56,560 bases of DNA from Jiangella aurantiaca (GCF_004349105.1 NZ_SMLB01000039.1:1-56560), one strand, 5' to 3'; positions 1 through 9,201 are shown, counted from the stretch's first letter. Notes: a model not told the origin generated them from the sequence alone. Program-made: numbers and translations.

Positions 1-2027
1 CCCCAGCCCCGCTGCCCGCCGAGCCGACGTTCGTCGACGGGCTGGCGCAGCCGGTCTTCACCGGGCCGTTCGTCCGGCACGAGCTCTGGGTCGAGACGGA
101 GTTCGACACCGACGGCGACGGCGAGCCGGACCGCATGCACGTCGACGTCACGCGGCCGGTCGAGACCGACAGCGCCGGCCTGGACGTGCCGGTGATCTAC
201 GAGTCCAGCCCGTACTACTCCGGCACGGCGAGCACCGACCGGAAGTTCTTCTGGAACGGCAACGTCGAGCTGGGCGTGCAGCCGCCGCTGCGGCTCTCGC
301 CGGACGACCTGCCCGACGCGCCGCGCGCCCCGGGCGGCACCAGCCCGGTCATCTCGAACAGCCTGATCAACACCTGGGTGCCGCGCGGGTTCGCCGTCGT
401 CCACTCCGAGTCGCCCGGCAGCGGCCTGTCCGAGGGCTGCCCGACGGTGGGCGGGCCGAACGAGTCGCTGGCGCCGAAGGCCGTCGTCGACTGGCTGAAC
501 GGCCGGGCCAAGGGCTACACCAGCGCCGACGGCGGCGCGGAGGTGACGGCGTACTGGTCGACCGGCAGCGTCGGCATGACCGGCACGTCGTACAACGGCA
601 CCCTGCCGCTGGCCGCCGCGACAACCGGCGTCGAGGGCCTCGAGGTGATCATCCCGGTCGCGCCGAACACGTCGTACTACCACTACTACCGGTCCAACGG
701 CCTGGTGCGCAGCCCCGGCGGCTGGGTCGGTGAGGACATCGACTACCTGTTCGACTACATCAACAGCGGCGACTTGGAGAAGCGGCAGTACTGCCGCGAC
801 ACCGTCCGCGACCTCATGCAGGCCGAACACGACCGCGTCACCGGCGACTACAACGACTTCTGGGCCGGCCGCGACTACCTGAACCAGCTCGACGACGTGC
901 ACGCGGCGGTGCTGATGGCGCACGCGTTCAACGACTGGAACGTCGTGCCCGAGCACAGCGTCCGCATCTCCTCGGCGCTCGAGGCCAAGGGCGTCACCGT
1001 CCACGAGTACTTCCACCAGGGCGGGCACGGCGGCAACCCGCCGACGGACATGATGAACCGCTGGTTCTCGCAGTACCTCTACGGCCAGGACAACGGCATC
1101 GAAGACGACACCGACACGGCGTTCGTCGTCCGCAACGAGCTCGGCGGCAGCACGCTGACCTCGTACACCGACTACCCGAACCCGGCGGCGGCGACGGCGA
1201 CGCTGAACCTGCAGGCCGGCGGCGCGACGGAGGGCGGCCTGACGTCCCTGGCGCTGGCCGACGACGCCACCGAGACGTTGGTCGACGCCGGCGCCAACGC
1301 CTGCAACGCGGGGGTGCTGGCGACGACGCCGTCGGCGAACCGCCTGCTCTACACCACGCCGACGCTGACGGAGAACGTGCACCTGTCCGGGACGACGGAG
1401 GTGACGGTGCGGCTGGCGGCGTCGAAGGCGCGGGCCAACCTGTCCGTCGCCCTGGTCAAGCTGCCGTGGACGGGTGACTCCGGCTGCACGTCGACGACGC
1501 AGCGGCCGACCACCAGCGTCATCACCCGCGGCTGGGCCGACCCGCTCAACCGGAGGTCCATCTCGCGGGAGCACCCGGTGACGCCGGGCGAGTTCGTCGA
1601 CGTCACCGTCCCGCTGCAGCCGGACGACCAGGTGATCCCGGCCGGCTCCCGGATCGGGCTGATGATCTGGTCGACCGACCGCGAGTTCACGCTGCGCCCG
1701 GAGCCGGGCACCGAGCTCTCCGTCGACCTCGCCGGCACGACGGTCGAGCTGCCGGTCGTCGGCGGTCCGCTGGCGCTGCCGATCTGCGGCGCCGAGGACA
1801 CTCGCACCACGGTCGTCATCGACGGCGTCGACACCGGCGTCCCGAACGCCGGCCTGGCCGGCACGTGCACCGTCAACGACCACGTCCTCGACGAGGAGGG
1901 CTGGCCGAACCTCGGCGCGTTCGTCCGGCACACGACTGACCTGGCCGACCGGCTCGCCGACGCCGGCCTGATCACCGAGCGGCAGCGCGGCGCGCTCATC
2001 CGCGCGGCCGCGCAGGCGGACGTCTGA
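1..2027 (+). CDS. X-Pro dipeptidyl-peptidase (S15 family), 5' partial
   Basis: The reading frame is open from base 3, so the true start lies upstream of the window. The visible part is about 675 residues. It is an alpha/beta-hydrolase of the S15 family, which removes X-Pro dipeptides from peptide N-termini or hydrolyses related acyl substrates. The nucleophile Ser sits in GTSYNG, the acid Asp in HAFNDWNV, and the catalytic His in FHQGGHGG, in the expected order. The C-terminal third is the beta-rich jelly-roll domain of the family. The N-terminal sequence is not visible, so export cannot be shown, although the low-Lys composition suits a secreted enzyme. A strong hairpin follows the stop. Family assignment is secure; the exact substrate is not. 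Confidence 0.88.
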   Translation, partial: PAPLPAEPTFVDGLAQPVFTGPFVRHELWVETEFDTDGDGEPDRMHVDVTRPVETDSAGLDVPVIYESSPYYSGTASTDRKFFWNGNVELGVQPPLRLSPDDLPDAPRAPGGTSPVISNSLINTWVPRGFAVVHSESPGSGLSEGCPTVGGPNESLAPKAVVDWLNGRAKGYTSADGGAEVTAYWSTGSVGMTGTSYNGTLPLAAATTGVEGLEVIIPVAPNTSYYHYYRSNGLVRSPGGWVGEDIDYLFDYINSGDLEKRQYCRDTVRDLMQAEHDRVTGDYNDFWAGRDYLNQLDDVHAAVLMAHAFNDWNVVPEHSVRISSALEAKGVTVHEYFHQGGHGGNPPTDMMNRWFSQYLYGQDNGIEDDTDTAFVVRNELGGSTLTSYTDYPNPAAATATLNLQAGGATEGGLTSLALADDATETLVDAGANACNAGVLATTPSANRLLYTTPTLTENVHLSGTTEVTVRLAASKARANLSVALVKLPWTGDSGCTSTTQRPTTSVITRGWADPLNRRSISREHPVTPGEFVDVTVPLQPDDQVIPAGSRIGLMIWSTDREFTLRPEPGTELSVDLAGTTVELPVVGGPLALPICGAEDTRTTVVIDGVDTGVPNAGLAGTCTVNDHVLDEEGWPNLGAFVRHTTDLADRLADAGLITERQRGALIRAAAQADV

Positions 2028-2037
2028 CCGACTCGGC

Positions 2038-2075
2038 GACGGCGGGCCGCCCCGGTATCGGGACGGCCCGCCGTC
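2038..2075. terminator. Bidirectional terminator hairpin between convergent genes
   Basis: A perfect 12-bp inverted repeat (GACGGCGGGCCG / CGGCCCGCCGTC) has inner arms that can extend the stem through CCCG/CGGG. It lies between two convergent stop codons, so it probably serves both genes. There is no T tract. Confidence 0.75.
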
Positions 2076-2094
2076 GCGTGCGTCGACCGGAGGA

Positions 2095-3771
2095 TCAGCG
2101 GTTGACAGTGATCTCCGGGCTGGTGATCTGCTGGTTCACGCTCTCCAGGTACACCATCTGCGTGCTCAGCTTCTTCGCCGACGACGGGAAGGTCACCGGC
2201 AGTTCGAGGACGCGGCCGAGCTCGTCGGCCGTGGCCTCACCGACCAGCACGTCCTGACCGCGCTCGACGTTGCGGACGTAGACGTTCACCGTCTCGCCCG
2301 GGTCGTAGCCCCAGGCCGAGACGTTGACCGTGCCGCGGAAGCCGACCGTGGTGGTGTCGACCGCAACCTGCTCGCCGACGGTGTTCTCCGGCGTGCGGAT
2401 CTCCTGGACGGTGCGCTCGCCCGCGTCGTTCTTGCGGATGACGACGCCGTCGTGGTGCTCACCGTTGGCGTAGCGCGCCTCGTAGGTGATGCTGTCCTCG
2501 GTGACGTCGATCATCTGGTAGAGCTGCATGTCCTGGCCGACGGACATCTGGTCGGCGCCGTTGTCGACCCAGTTCGAGGCGACGGCGTCGTACATCTTGC
2601 CGCCCGAGACCGACGTCGCGTAGACGGTGCTGTCGTGGACGGTGGCCGACCTGCGCGAGGCGGTGGTGCTGCCACGTCCGTAGGTGTGGTCGTGGCCCTG
2701 CAGGACCAGATCCACGCCGTACTTCTCGAACAGCGGTCCCCACTGCGCACGCACGGTCGGGTTGTTCCGGCCCGACGCGACCGAGTACACCGGGTGGTGG
2801 AATGTGACCACGGTCCACTTGTTCGGGTTGTTCGCCAGCTGCTGCTCCAGCCACGCGGTCTGCGCGGCCATGATCGGGGCGAGGCTCTGCACGTTGCTGT
2901 TCAGGCCGATGAAGCGGACGCCCTGGTAGTCCACCGAGTAGACGGTGTTGCGCATGGCGGCGTTCGTGGCCGCGTCGCCGAAGTCCGGGCCGTTCGTCGG
3001 GTACGGGAAAGTCGGCTGCCAGAATGTCGACAGCCGGCCACCGCTGTACTCGTGGTTGCCGGTGATCGAGATGTTGTTGATCTGGCTGTTGATGAAGCCG
3101 TCGGCGGCGTGCCACTGGCCCCACTCGAGCTCGCTGTTGGCCGAGTTGATCAGGTCACCGGCGTTGACGATGACCTTCGCCTCCGGGCGGTCGGCGAAGG
3201 CCTGTCGGAACACCCGCGGGCCGGCCGAGTCGATGTAGTTCTGCATGTCACCGTAGTAGATGAACGAGAACGGCTCGAACCCGGCGGAGGCCGTGGTGAA
3301 ATCGATCCACTCGCTCCAGTTGACGCCGTCGCCGACGCGGTAGGTGTAGCGGGTGTTCGGCTGCAGGCCGGTGAACTCGACCTGGTGGTACACCGAGGCG
3401 TAACCCAGGCTGGTGGTGACCGGGTTGGTCGAGCCGGCCATCACGGTCCGCACGGCGCCTTCCGCGGGACGCACGTCGCCGAGGGCGATCGGGGCCTCCA
3501 GGAGCTGGGCTTGCGCGTACTCGCCGCCGACCTCGGAGCGCCAGGTCACCTTCTGCGAGGTGGCCGGGGTCGCCGTCGGGACCAGGATGATGCGGTCAGG
3601 CAGCGCTGACGGCTCATAGACCTCGGCATCGGGAACCTTGACCGGGGGCCCGCTGTCGGCACCGACGGCCGCGGGGACGGCGATCAGGCCGCCACCGAGC
3701 AGCACGGCGCCGACGGCGGCACCGGCGGCACGCCGTGAGCCGAACGGCCCGCGCTTCCTCACATCACTCAC
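2095..3771 (-). CDS. Secreted purple-acid-phosphatase-like metallophosphoesterase
   Basis: Predicted exported phosphoesterase of 558 residues. The GTG start at 3771 is chosen because GGGAGGAG lies 7-8 nt upstream and the product then begins with a basic segment containing SRR, followed by a long hydrophobic stretch ending near AAVGADSG, a signal peptide that could be Tat-type. Longer in-frame starts would bury this signal. A fibronectin-type N-terminal domain is followed by a calcineurin-like core with the metal-ligand blocks GDMQ, GDLI, GNHE, FHHPVYS and GHDHTY in the order known for purple acid phosphatases. A beta-sandwich tail ends the protein. By family it would release phosphate from organic phosphates outside the cell. 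I saw no convincing Pho box upstream. Confidence 0.86.
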   Translation of the reverse strand: MSDVRKRGPFGSRRAAGAAVGAVLLGGGLIAVPAAVGADSGPPVKVPDAEVYEPSALPDRIILVPTATPATSQKVTWRSEVGGEYAQAQLLEAPIALGDVRPAEGAVRTVMAGSTNPVTTSLGYASVYHQVEFTGLQPNTRYTYRVGDGVNWSEWIDFTTASAGFEPFSFIYYGDMQNYIDSAGPRVFRQAFADRPEAKVIVNAGDLINSANSELEWGQWHAADGFINSQINNISITGNHEYSGGRLSTFWQPTFPYPTNGPDFGDAATNAAMRNTVYSVDYQGVRFIGLNSNVQSLAPIMAAQTAWLEQQLANNPNKWTVVTFHHPVYSVASGRNNPTVRAQWGPLFEKYGVDLVLQGHDHTYGRGSTTASRRSATVHDSTVYATSVSGGKMYDAVASNWVDNGADQMSVGQDMQLYQMIDVTEDSITYEARYANGEHHDGVVIRKNDAGERTVQEIRTPENTVGEQVAVDTTTVGFRGTVNVSAWGYDPGETVNVYVRNVERGQDVLVGEATADELGRVLELPVTFPSSAKKLSTQMVYLESVNQQITSPEITVNR

Positions 3772-4014
3772 GTTGAGTCTCCTCCCAGGACACTCTTCTG
3801 GACGCTGCCGGCAGAGCGCGCGGCAGTCTGACCGATTCATCCCAGACCCGGCGGAAAGGGTGAGAACCGGCAGGTCACGGCTGGTTGTCCCGGCGATGAA
3901 CACCTGAAAACGATTCTCTTGTTGCGACCAGGTCGCAGCGCGCGACGGCCAATGGCCACGTCCGGTCGGCCGGGCGGGCATCCGGACGTCAGGCGGCGTT
4001 CATCCGGGGGTGCC

Positions 4015-4020
4015 TACGAT
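4015..4020 (+). promoter_or_regulatory. -10 box TACGAT, leaderless arrangement
   Basis: TACGAT ends 6 nt before the GTG at 4027. No Shine-Dalgarno sequence is present, so transcription probably begins at the start codon. Confidence 0.5.
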
Positions 4021-4026
4021 CCGGCC

Positions 4027-4518
4027 GTGCCCGACCCGTCCGCCGTCCGTCGCCTGGTCCGCGTCGCGCTCCTGGTGCCCGGGGTGCTTGGGGTGGCCGC
4101 GTGCGGCGGTCCGGCCCACAAGGACGACGCGTTCATCGACGCCGGCGTCACCGGGCTGCTGGACATCGAGCTGACGGAATGCTTCTCCGACCCCGAGTAC
4201 TCCGAGTTCGCCGGGGAGGATGTGGTCGTCTATACGCCGTGCCCGGACGGCGCCGACAACCAGTCGTACCTGTTCGTGCACGCGCCGGACGGCCCGTGGG
4301 ACCGCGACGCCGTGGCCGAGCTGGGCTGGGCCGAGTGTGGCAAGGGCTTCGAGCAGCAGTGGACCAGCAAGGACGAGTCCGGCCTGGACTACTACCCGAT
4401 CCTGCCGACCGCCGAGACCTGGGCCGACGGAGATCGCGCGATCATGTGCGCGGTGTACGACCCCGACGGCCGGCTGGAGGACTCGGTTCTGCCCCGCGCC
4501 GACGGCGTGGGCTCCTAG
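4027..4518 (+). CDS. Lipoprotein with septum-formation-like domain
   Basis: Small predicted lipoprotein of 163 residues. The GTG start at 4027 gives a short basic N-terminus, a hydrophobic stretch and the lipobox VAAC, so the mature protein would be anchored by its lipidated Cys. The rest has paired Cys positions (ECF, TPCP, ECG, IMC) and a late W-x-x-GDR block, resembling the Septum_form domain seen in actinobacterial lipoproteins. That resemblance is pattern recognition and could not be searched. The gene starts divergently from the phosphatase and lies 9 nt before the epoxide hydrolase. The cellular role is unknown. Confidence 0.7.
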   Translation: MPDPSAVRRLVRVALLVPGVLGVAACGGPAHKDDAFIDAGVTGLLDIELTECFSDPEYSEFAGEDVVVYTPCPDGADNQSYLFVHAPDGPWDRDAVAELGWAECGKGFEQQWTSKDESGLDYYPILPTAETWADGDRAIMCAVYDPDGRLEDSVLPRADGVGS

Positions 4519-4527
4519 GGTGATCGC

Positions 4528-5688
4528 ATGACCGACGACCAGCCCCGCCCCGAGCCGTTCGCCCCGCGCGCCACCGCCGCGGAACTCGACGACCTGCGCG
4601 CCCGGCTGCGGGCCACCCGCTGGCCCGACGCGCCCGAGGACGCCGGCTGGTCACTCGGCACCGACGTCGGCTACCTGCGCGAGCTGGTCGCGTACTGGGC
4701 CGACGGCTTCGACTGGCCGGCGCAGGAGGCGGCGCTGAACCGGCTGCCCCGGTTCCGCACGACCGTCGGCGGTCTCGGCATCCACTACGTGCATGCGCGC
4801 GCCGTCGCGCCGTCCGGTCCGGTGCTGCCGCTGGTGCTCACGCACGGCTGGCCCGACTCCTTCTGGCGCTACACCAAGGTGATCACGCTGCTCACCGACC
4901 CGGGCGCGCACGGCGGCGACCCCGCCGACGCGTTCGACGTGGTGGTGCCCGACCTCCCGGGTTACGGGTACTCCGACCGGCCCGGCCGGCCGCTCGACTC
5001 CGTCGCCGTCGCCGGACTGTGGGCGCGGCTGATGAGCGGGCACGGCTACGAGCGGTTCGGCGCGGCCGGTGGCGATCTCGGCAGCCACGTGAGCCGCTAC
5101 CTCGCGCTCGACCATCCCGATCGCGTCGTCGCCGTGCACCGCATGGACGCCGGGGTGCCGGTGTTCGGGGGTGATCCGGCCGAGCTGACACCTGAGGAGC
5201 GCGAGTTCATCCAGGGTGCCGCCGCCTGGGGTGCGACGGAGGGTGCATACGCGGCGATTCATCGGACGAAGCCGCAGACCGCGGCCGCCGGGTTGACCGA
5301 CTCGCCGGCCGGGCTGGCCGCCTGGATCGTCGAGAAGCTGCGGTCCTGGAGCGACTGCGACGGCGACGTGGAGCGGCGGTTCAGCAAGGACGAGATCCTC
5401 ACCAACCTCACCATCTACTGGCTGACGGGGACCATCGGCTCGTCGATGCGCATGTACCAGGCGAACGCGGCCATCCCGCCGGCGCAGCTGGCGCGGCGGG
5501 TCGAGGTGCCGTCGGGGTTCGCGCTGTTCCGCGGCGACCTCGTACGCCCACCGCGGGTCTGGCTCGAGCGCACGGCCAACGTCGTGCGGGTGACCGAGCC
5601 CGAGAGCGGCGGTCACTTCGCGCCGTTCGAGGAGCCGGAGCGCTACGCGCAGGAGCTGCGGGAGTTCTTCCGGCCGTATCGGCGATGA
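4528..5688 (+). CDS. Epoxide hydrolase (EHN-type alpha/beta hydrolase)
   Basis: Cytoplasmic epoxide hydrolase of 386 residues, the usual length for this class. The first 110 residues form the EHN N-terminal domain typical of microsomal-type epoxide hydrolases. The oxyanion-hole motif HGWPDS begins at residue 106, the nucleophile Asp183 lies in GGDLGS, and the catalytic His363 in GGHFAPFEEPE. The enzyme would add water to an epoxide to give a diol. TAGGGT lies 6 nt before the ATG with no ribosome binding site, suggesting a leaderless start overlapping the end of the lipoprotein gene. The gene is convergent with the flavodoxin-like gene 10 nt downstream. Confidence 0.88.
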   Translation: MTDDQPRPEPFAPRATAAELDDLRARLRATRWPDAPEDAGWSLGTDVGYLRELVAYWADGFDWPAQEAALNRLPRFRTTVGGLGIHYVHARAVAPSGPVLPLVLTHGWPDSFWRYTKVITLLTDPGAHGGDPADAFDVVVPDLPGYGYSDRPGRPLDSVAVAGLWARLMSGHGYERFGAAGGDLGSHVSRYLALDHPDRVVAVHRMDAGVPVFGGDPAELTPEEREFIQGAAAWGATEGAYAAIHRTKPQTAAAGLTDSPAGLAAWIVEKLRSWSDCDGDVERRFSKDEILTNLTIYWLTGTIGSSMRMYQANAAIPPAQLARRVEVPSGFALFRGDLVRPPRVWLERTANVVRVTEPESGGHFAPFEEPERYAQELREFFRPYRR

Positions 5689-5698
5689 GCGGACGGCG

Positions 5699-6304
5699 TC
5701 AGCTCGCCGGTGTGGGCAGCGGCGCCGCGGCCAGCGCCCGCGCCGTCGCGACCAGGTTGGCCGCCATCGTCCGGCCGGTCGAGTGCGCCCAGTCGTGGCC
5801 CTTGGTCTCGTCCAGGTAGTCCGGCCCGGGGCCGGGGCCGAGGTGCCAGTACGTCCACGCCTGCGCCGGGATGGTGAACCCGATGTCGACCATCCCGCCG
5901 CACAGCTCGGAGATGACGTGGTGCGCGCCGTCCTCGTTGCCGGTGACGACCACGCCGGCGACCTTGTCGAACGCGACCGGCCGGCCGTCGTCGCCGGTCT
6001 CGGAGATCATCGCGTCCATCCGTTCCAGCGCCCGCTGTGCCAGCGACGACGGCCGGCCCACCCAGGTGGGGCTGGCGACGACGAGGATCTCGGCAGCCAG
6101 GATCGCCTCGTGCACCCGTGGCCAGTCGTCGCCGTCGCCCATGTCGGTCTGGACGCCGGGCGGGATCTTCAGGTCGGCCAGCCGGAACGCGGTGACCTCG
6201 ACGCCGTCGTCACGCAAGGACCCGGCGACGACGTCGGCCAGTGCCCCCGTGTTGGACGGCTGCGGCGACGGCTTGAGCGTGCAGTTGAGGAGGACGGCTC
6301 TCAT
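5699..6304 (-). CDS. Flavodoxin-fold NAD(P)H-dependent oxidoreductase
   Basis: Protein of 201 residues with the flavodoxin fold. It begins with a beta strand and phosphate-binding loop (LNCTLKPSPQPSNTG), and has the ASPTWVG block where the isoalloxazine ring stacks and the later VVTGNEDGAH block, as in FMN-dependent NADPH oxidoreductases and iron-sulfur flavoproteins. It probably transfers electrons from NAD(P)H through FMN to a quinone or other small acceptor. There is no signal peptide or membrane segment. It is divergent from ku by 72 nt. The substrate cannot be told from sequence. Confidence 0.8.
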   Translation of the reverse strand: MRAVLLNCTLKPSPQPSNTGALADVVAGSLRDDGVEVTAFRLADLKIPPGVQTDMGDGDDWPRVHEAILAAEILVVASPTWVGRPSSLAQRALERMDAMISETGDDGRPVAFDKVAGVVVTGNEDGAHHVISELCGGMVDIGFTIPAQAWTYWHLGPGPGPDYLDETKGHDWAHSTGRTMAANLVATARALAAAPLPTPAS

Positions 6305-6376
6305 GCCTGGTCGCTACCCGGTCGCCATGCATGGCATGCGCGCATGCCCCGTGGCCTGGGCGGGTATGGGGCCGGC

Positions 6377-7270
6377 ATGGCACGGTCGATCTGGAGTGGG
6401 TTCCTGAGCTTCGGGCTGGTGTCGATCCCGGTCCGGCTGTACTCCGCGACGCAGGAGCACGAGGTGGACTTCCACCAGTTCGAACGCGGGACGTCCGACC
6501 GGATCCGCTACAAGCGGGTCAACGAGCGCACCGGCGACGAGGTCGACTACGACGACATCGTCAAGGGTCACGAGGTCGGCGGCGGCGAGTACGTCATCGT
6601 CGAACGCGAGGAGCTGGCCGAGATCGCGCCGGGCCGGTCGCGGGCACTGGAGATCGAGCAGTTCGTCGAGCTGGCCGAGATCGACCCGATCCACTTCCAG
6701 AAGAGCTACTACCTGGGCCCCAGCGACGACGACACCGCCTCCTCGTACGCGCTGCTGCGCACCGCGCTGGAGAAGACCGACCGCGCGGCCATCGCGAAGT
6801 TCGTCATGCGCAGCAAGGAGTACCTGGCCTGCGTCCGCGCCTCCGGCCCGGTCCTGGTGCTCGAGACGATGTACTTCGCCGACGAGATCCGCGACCCGGT
6901 GACGGAGCTCGGCGACCTGCCCAAGGCGGCGTCGAAGAACAAGCAGCTCGACATGGCCGTCGACCTCGTCGAAGCGATGACCGAGCCGTGGAAGCCGGAG
7001 CAGTACCACGACACCTACACCGAGCGGGTCGAGGAGCTGGTCGAGGCCAAGCACGAGGGCCGGGAGGTCGTCGCCGAGACCGAGCCGGCCGCCACCGGTG
7101 CGACCGACCTGCTCACCGCGCTGCAGGAGAGCGTCGCGGCGGCGAAGAAGGGGCGCTCCGGCGGGGCGAAGAAGAAGGCGCCGGCCAAGAAGACCGCTGC
7201 GAAGAAGAAGGCGCCGGCGAAGAAGACGGCGGCGAAGAAGACGTCCACAAAGAAGAAGTCGGCGGCATGA
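6377..7270 (+). CDS. ku: Ku protein (non-homologous end joining)
   Basis: Bacterial Ku of 297 residues. Homodimers ring broken DNA ends and recruit ligase D. The start at 6377 gives the family N-terminus MARSIWSGFLSFGLVSIPV. The beta-barrel core follows (IRYKRVNERTG, EIEQFVELAEIDPIHF, YLGP). The last 40 or so residues are a Lys/Ala/Pro repeat tail (AKKKAPAKKTA repeats), like the basic C-terminal extensions of actinobacterial Ku that add DNA affinity. No ligD or polymerase/nuclease partner lies in this window, so the partner must be encoded elsewhere. Longer in-frame starts upstream would overlap the divergent reductase gene and are rejected. Confidence 0.95.
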   Translation: MARSIWSGFLSFGLVSIPVRLYSATQEHEVDFHQFERGTSDRIRYKRVNERTGDEVDYDDIVKGHEVGGGEYVIVEREELAEIAPGRSRALEIEQFVELAEIDPIHFQKSYYLGPSDDDTASSYALLRTALEKTDRAAIAKFVMRSKEYLACVRASGPVLVLETMYFADEIRDPVTELGDLPKAASKNKQLDMAVDLVEAMTEPWKPEQYHDTYTERVEELVEAKHEGREVVAETEPAATGATDLLTALQESVAAAKKGRSGGAKKKAPAKKTAAKKKAPAKKTAAKKTSTKKKSAA

Positions 7271-7305
7271 TGTAGAAGTCCCGTCCCCGACTCCGACCTA
7301 CGGAC

Positions 7306-7956
7306 ATGACCACCACACAGAAGCTCCGCGTCCACATGTTCTCCGTGTCCGTCGACGGCTACGGCGCCGGGCCCGACCAGAGCATCGAGAACCCGCTCGG
7401 CATCGGCGGCGAGAGCCTGCACGACTGGGCCGTCGTCACCCCGACGTTCAACGCCGACGATCCCATCGCGGCCGCGCCCGCCGGCGTCGACGACGAGTAC
7501 GTCCAGCGCAACTGGCGCAACATCGGCGCCACGATCATGGGCCGCAACATGTTCGGCCCGGTCCGCGGCGACTGGCCGGACGAGAACTGGACCGGCTGGT
7601 GGGGGCCGAACCCGCCTTACCACCACCCCGTGTTCGTGCTGACCCACCACGCGCGCCCGTCCGTCGAGATGGCGGGCGGCACGACCTTCCACTTCGTCAC
7701 CGACGGCATCGAGTCGGCCCGCGAGCAGGCCCTCGCGGCCGCCGACGGCAAGGACGCCCTCGTCGCGGGTGGTGCCGCGACCATCCGGCAGTACCTGCGG
7801 GCCGGGCTGATCGACGAGATGGAGATCGCGATCTCGCCGATCCTGCTCGGCGGCGGTGAGCGGCTGTTCGACGAAGGCGTCGGCGTGCCCGGCTACCGGT
7901 GCACGGGCTTCACGGCCGGCGAGAACGCCGTGCACGCGCGGTTCGAGCCGGCCTGA
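7306..7956 (+). CDS. Dihydrofolate reductase family protein (RibD C-terminal-like)
   Basis: Protein of 216 residues with the DHFR/RibD C-terminal fold. Recognisable blocks are VHMFSVSVDGYGAG near the N-terminus, TIMGRNMFGP, PVFVLTHH, ALVAGGAATIRQYL (nucleotide-binding Gly motif), and the closing LIDEMEIAISPILLGGG. These are the YyaP/YwjB-type stand-alone proteins found in many actinomycetes, presumed NADPH-dependent reductases of unknown substrate. It follows ku by 35 nt on the same strand but has no obvious functional tie to it. Family call firm, function unassigned. Confidence 0.85.
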   Translation: MTTTQKLRVHMFSVSVDGYGAGPDQSIENPLGIGGESLHDWAVVTPTFNADDPIAAAPAGVDDEYVQRNWRNIGATIMGRNMFGPVRGDWPDENWTGWWGPNPPYHHPVFVLTHHARPSVEMAGGTTFHFVTDGIESAREQALAAADGKDALVAGGAATIRQYLRAGLIDEMEIAISPILLGGGERLFDEGVGVPGYRCTGFTAGENAVHARFEPA

Positions 7957-7989
7957 CGTGGAGGCGAGGGCGGCGCGCAGCCGCGCACG

Positions 7990-7995
7990 TATGCT
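7990..7995 (+). promoter_or_regulatory. -10 box TATGCT, leaderless arrangement
   Basis: TATGCT ends 6 nt before the GTG at 8002, with no Shine-Dalgarno sequence between. Confidence 0.5.
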
Positions 7996-8001
7996 TCGGA
8001 C

Positions 8002-8796
8002 GTGCTCGAACTGCGCGCCGACTGCGATCGCTGCGCGGCGCTGTGCTGCGTGGGGCCGGCGCTGACCCGCTCCGCCGACTTCGCCATCGACAAGCCGGCG
8101 GGGGAGCCGTGCCCGAACCTGCGCGACGACTTCCGCTGCGGCATCCATGCCTCGCTGCGCTCGCGCGGGTTCCCGGGCTGCACGGTGTACGACTGCTTCG
8201 GCGCCGGCCAGCGGGTCGTGCAGGTGACGTTCGGCGGCGCGACGTGGCGGTCGTCGCCAGAGCTGCGCGAGGAGATGCTCGCCGCGTTCGCCGTCCTGCG
8301 GCCGGTGCACGAGCTGCTCTGGCACCTCGAGGCGGCGCGGCGGATCGCGGCCGCGGCGGCGCTGCGCCCGGCCCTGGACGAGCAGGTCGACGCGGTGTCG
8401 CGGCTCACCTCGGCGCCGCCGGCCGAGCTGGCCGGCGTCGATGTCGGCGCGCTGCGGGCCGACGCGGACGTGCTGCTACGCGAGGCGTCCCGGCTGGCGC
8501 GCGCGGGCACGCCGGGCCGCGACCTGCGCGGCGCGGACCTCATCGGGAAGAAGCTGCGCGGCGCCGACCTCACCGGTGCGGACCTTCGTAGCGCCTACCT
8601 CATCGGCGCCGACCTGCGGGACGCGACCCTCGACCGCGCCGACGTCATCGGCGCGGACTTCCGCGCGGCCGACATTCGCGGCGCCGACCTCTCGGCCGCC
8701 CTGTTCCTCACCCAGCCGCAGGTCAACGCCGCGGCCGGCGACGCCGCGACCCGGCTGCCCGCCGGCCTGGACCGTCCGCCGCACTGGCTCGCCTGA
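8002..8796 (+). CDS. Pentapeptide-repeat protein with Cys-rich N-terminus
   Basis: Protein of 264 residues in two parts. The first 75 residues contain seven Cys (CDRC, LCC, PC, RCGI, GC, DC), spaced like a metal-binding module. A helical middle follows. From about residue 170 there is a run of pentapeptide repeats with the A(D/N)LxG pattern (RGADLIGKKLRGADLTGADL and onward to about residue 235), which fold as a right-handed quadrilateral beta helix. Proteins of this architecture are conserved in actinomycetes without a known role. Some pentapeptide proteins mimic DNA and protect gyrase, but nothing here shows that. The Cys-rich part suggests bound zinc or an Fe-S cluster. Confidence 0.85.
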   Translation: MLELRADCDRCAALCCVGPALTRSADFAIDKPAGEPCPNLRDDFRCGIHASLRSRGFPGCTVYDCFGAGQRVVQVTFGGATWRSSPELREEMLAAFAVLRPVHELLWHLEAARRIAAAAALRPALDEQVDAVSRLTSAPPAELAGVDVGALRADADVLLREASRLARAGTPGRDLRGADLIGKKLRGADLTGADLRSAYLIGADLRDATLDRADVIGADFRAADIRGADLSAALFLTQPQVNAAAGDAATRLPAGLDRPPHWLA

Positions 8797-8932
8797 CGGG
8801 CTCTTCTGACGCATCCGTGGGTCATCGGCCGGGGGTGCGGCGTTGGCCTCCCCCTGCCGCCCATTCTCTTGGCCGGGTGTCCACGTGGTGAGATTTCCCA
8901 CTGATCCGGAGGGCATCATGAGGTTTTCTCGA

Positions 8933-8968
8933 GCCTCAACACGCCTGCAATCGTGGTGAGGCTCGGGT
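8933..8968. repeat. Inverted repeat CGAGCCTCA / TGAGGCTCG
   Basis: A 9-bp inverted repeat around a loop holding ACGCCTGCAATCGT (8941-8954). The same 14-mer recurs at 55105-55118, in another gene-free stretch, with similar bases following it. Confidence 0.5.
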
Positions 8969-9071
8969 AATCCTGGTGGTGTACGCGATCGTGGATGATC
9001 ATCGCTGTCCACAGACACCAGCGCCACACCGAACCACGGCTGCGCGGGGTCGAGGTGTGCCCAGACTCGCC

Positions 9072-9201
9072 CCGTCCCCCTGATAGCTGCCCGTTCTTAG
9101 ACCGCGCAGCCGCGGGTCAAGCGGTCCTCGCCGCGCGAAGCGCCCAACAGTCCGCTTGAGGCGCGGTTGCGCGGCTAAGACAATGGGCAGCAGGGGGACG
9201 G
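9072..9201. repeat. Long imperfect inverted repeat (about 50-bp arms)
   Basis: The arms at 9072-9124 and 9152-9201 both read CCGTCCCCCTG at the outer end and TCAAGCGG at the inner end, with CTGCCC, TTAG and CCGCGCA blocks conserved between. The whole is a large cruciform-type palindrome nested in the mobile-element-like block. Confidence 0.7.

Noticed and set aside
2452-3609. Long plus-strand open frame opposite the phosphatase gene
   Set aside because: Its translation is Val/Arg/Asp-rich with no motifs, while the minus strand carries all metallophosphoesterase blocks. It is a high-GC shadow.
3772-3930. Possible Pho-box direct repeats (TTTTCAGGTG, TTCATCGCCG) upstream of the phosphatase gene
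   Set aside because: The two units share too few bases and the 11-nt phasing is poor compared with known PhoP repeats.
6377-7270. Possible LigD-Ku end-joining operon
   Set aside because: No ligase, polymerase or nuclease domain is encoded in the neighbouring genes.
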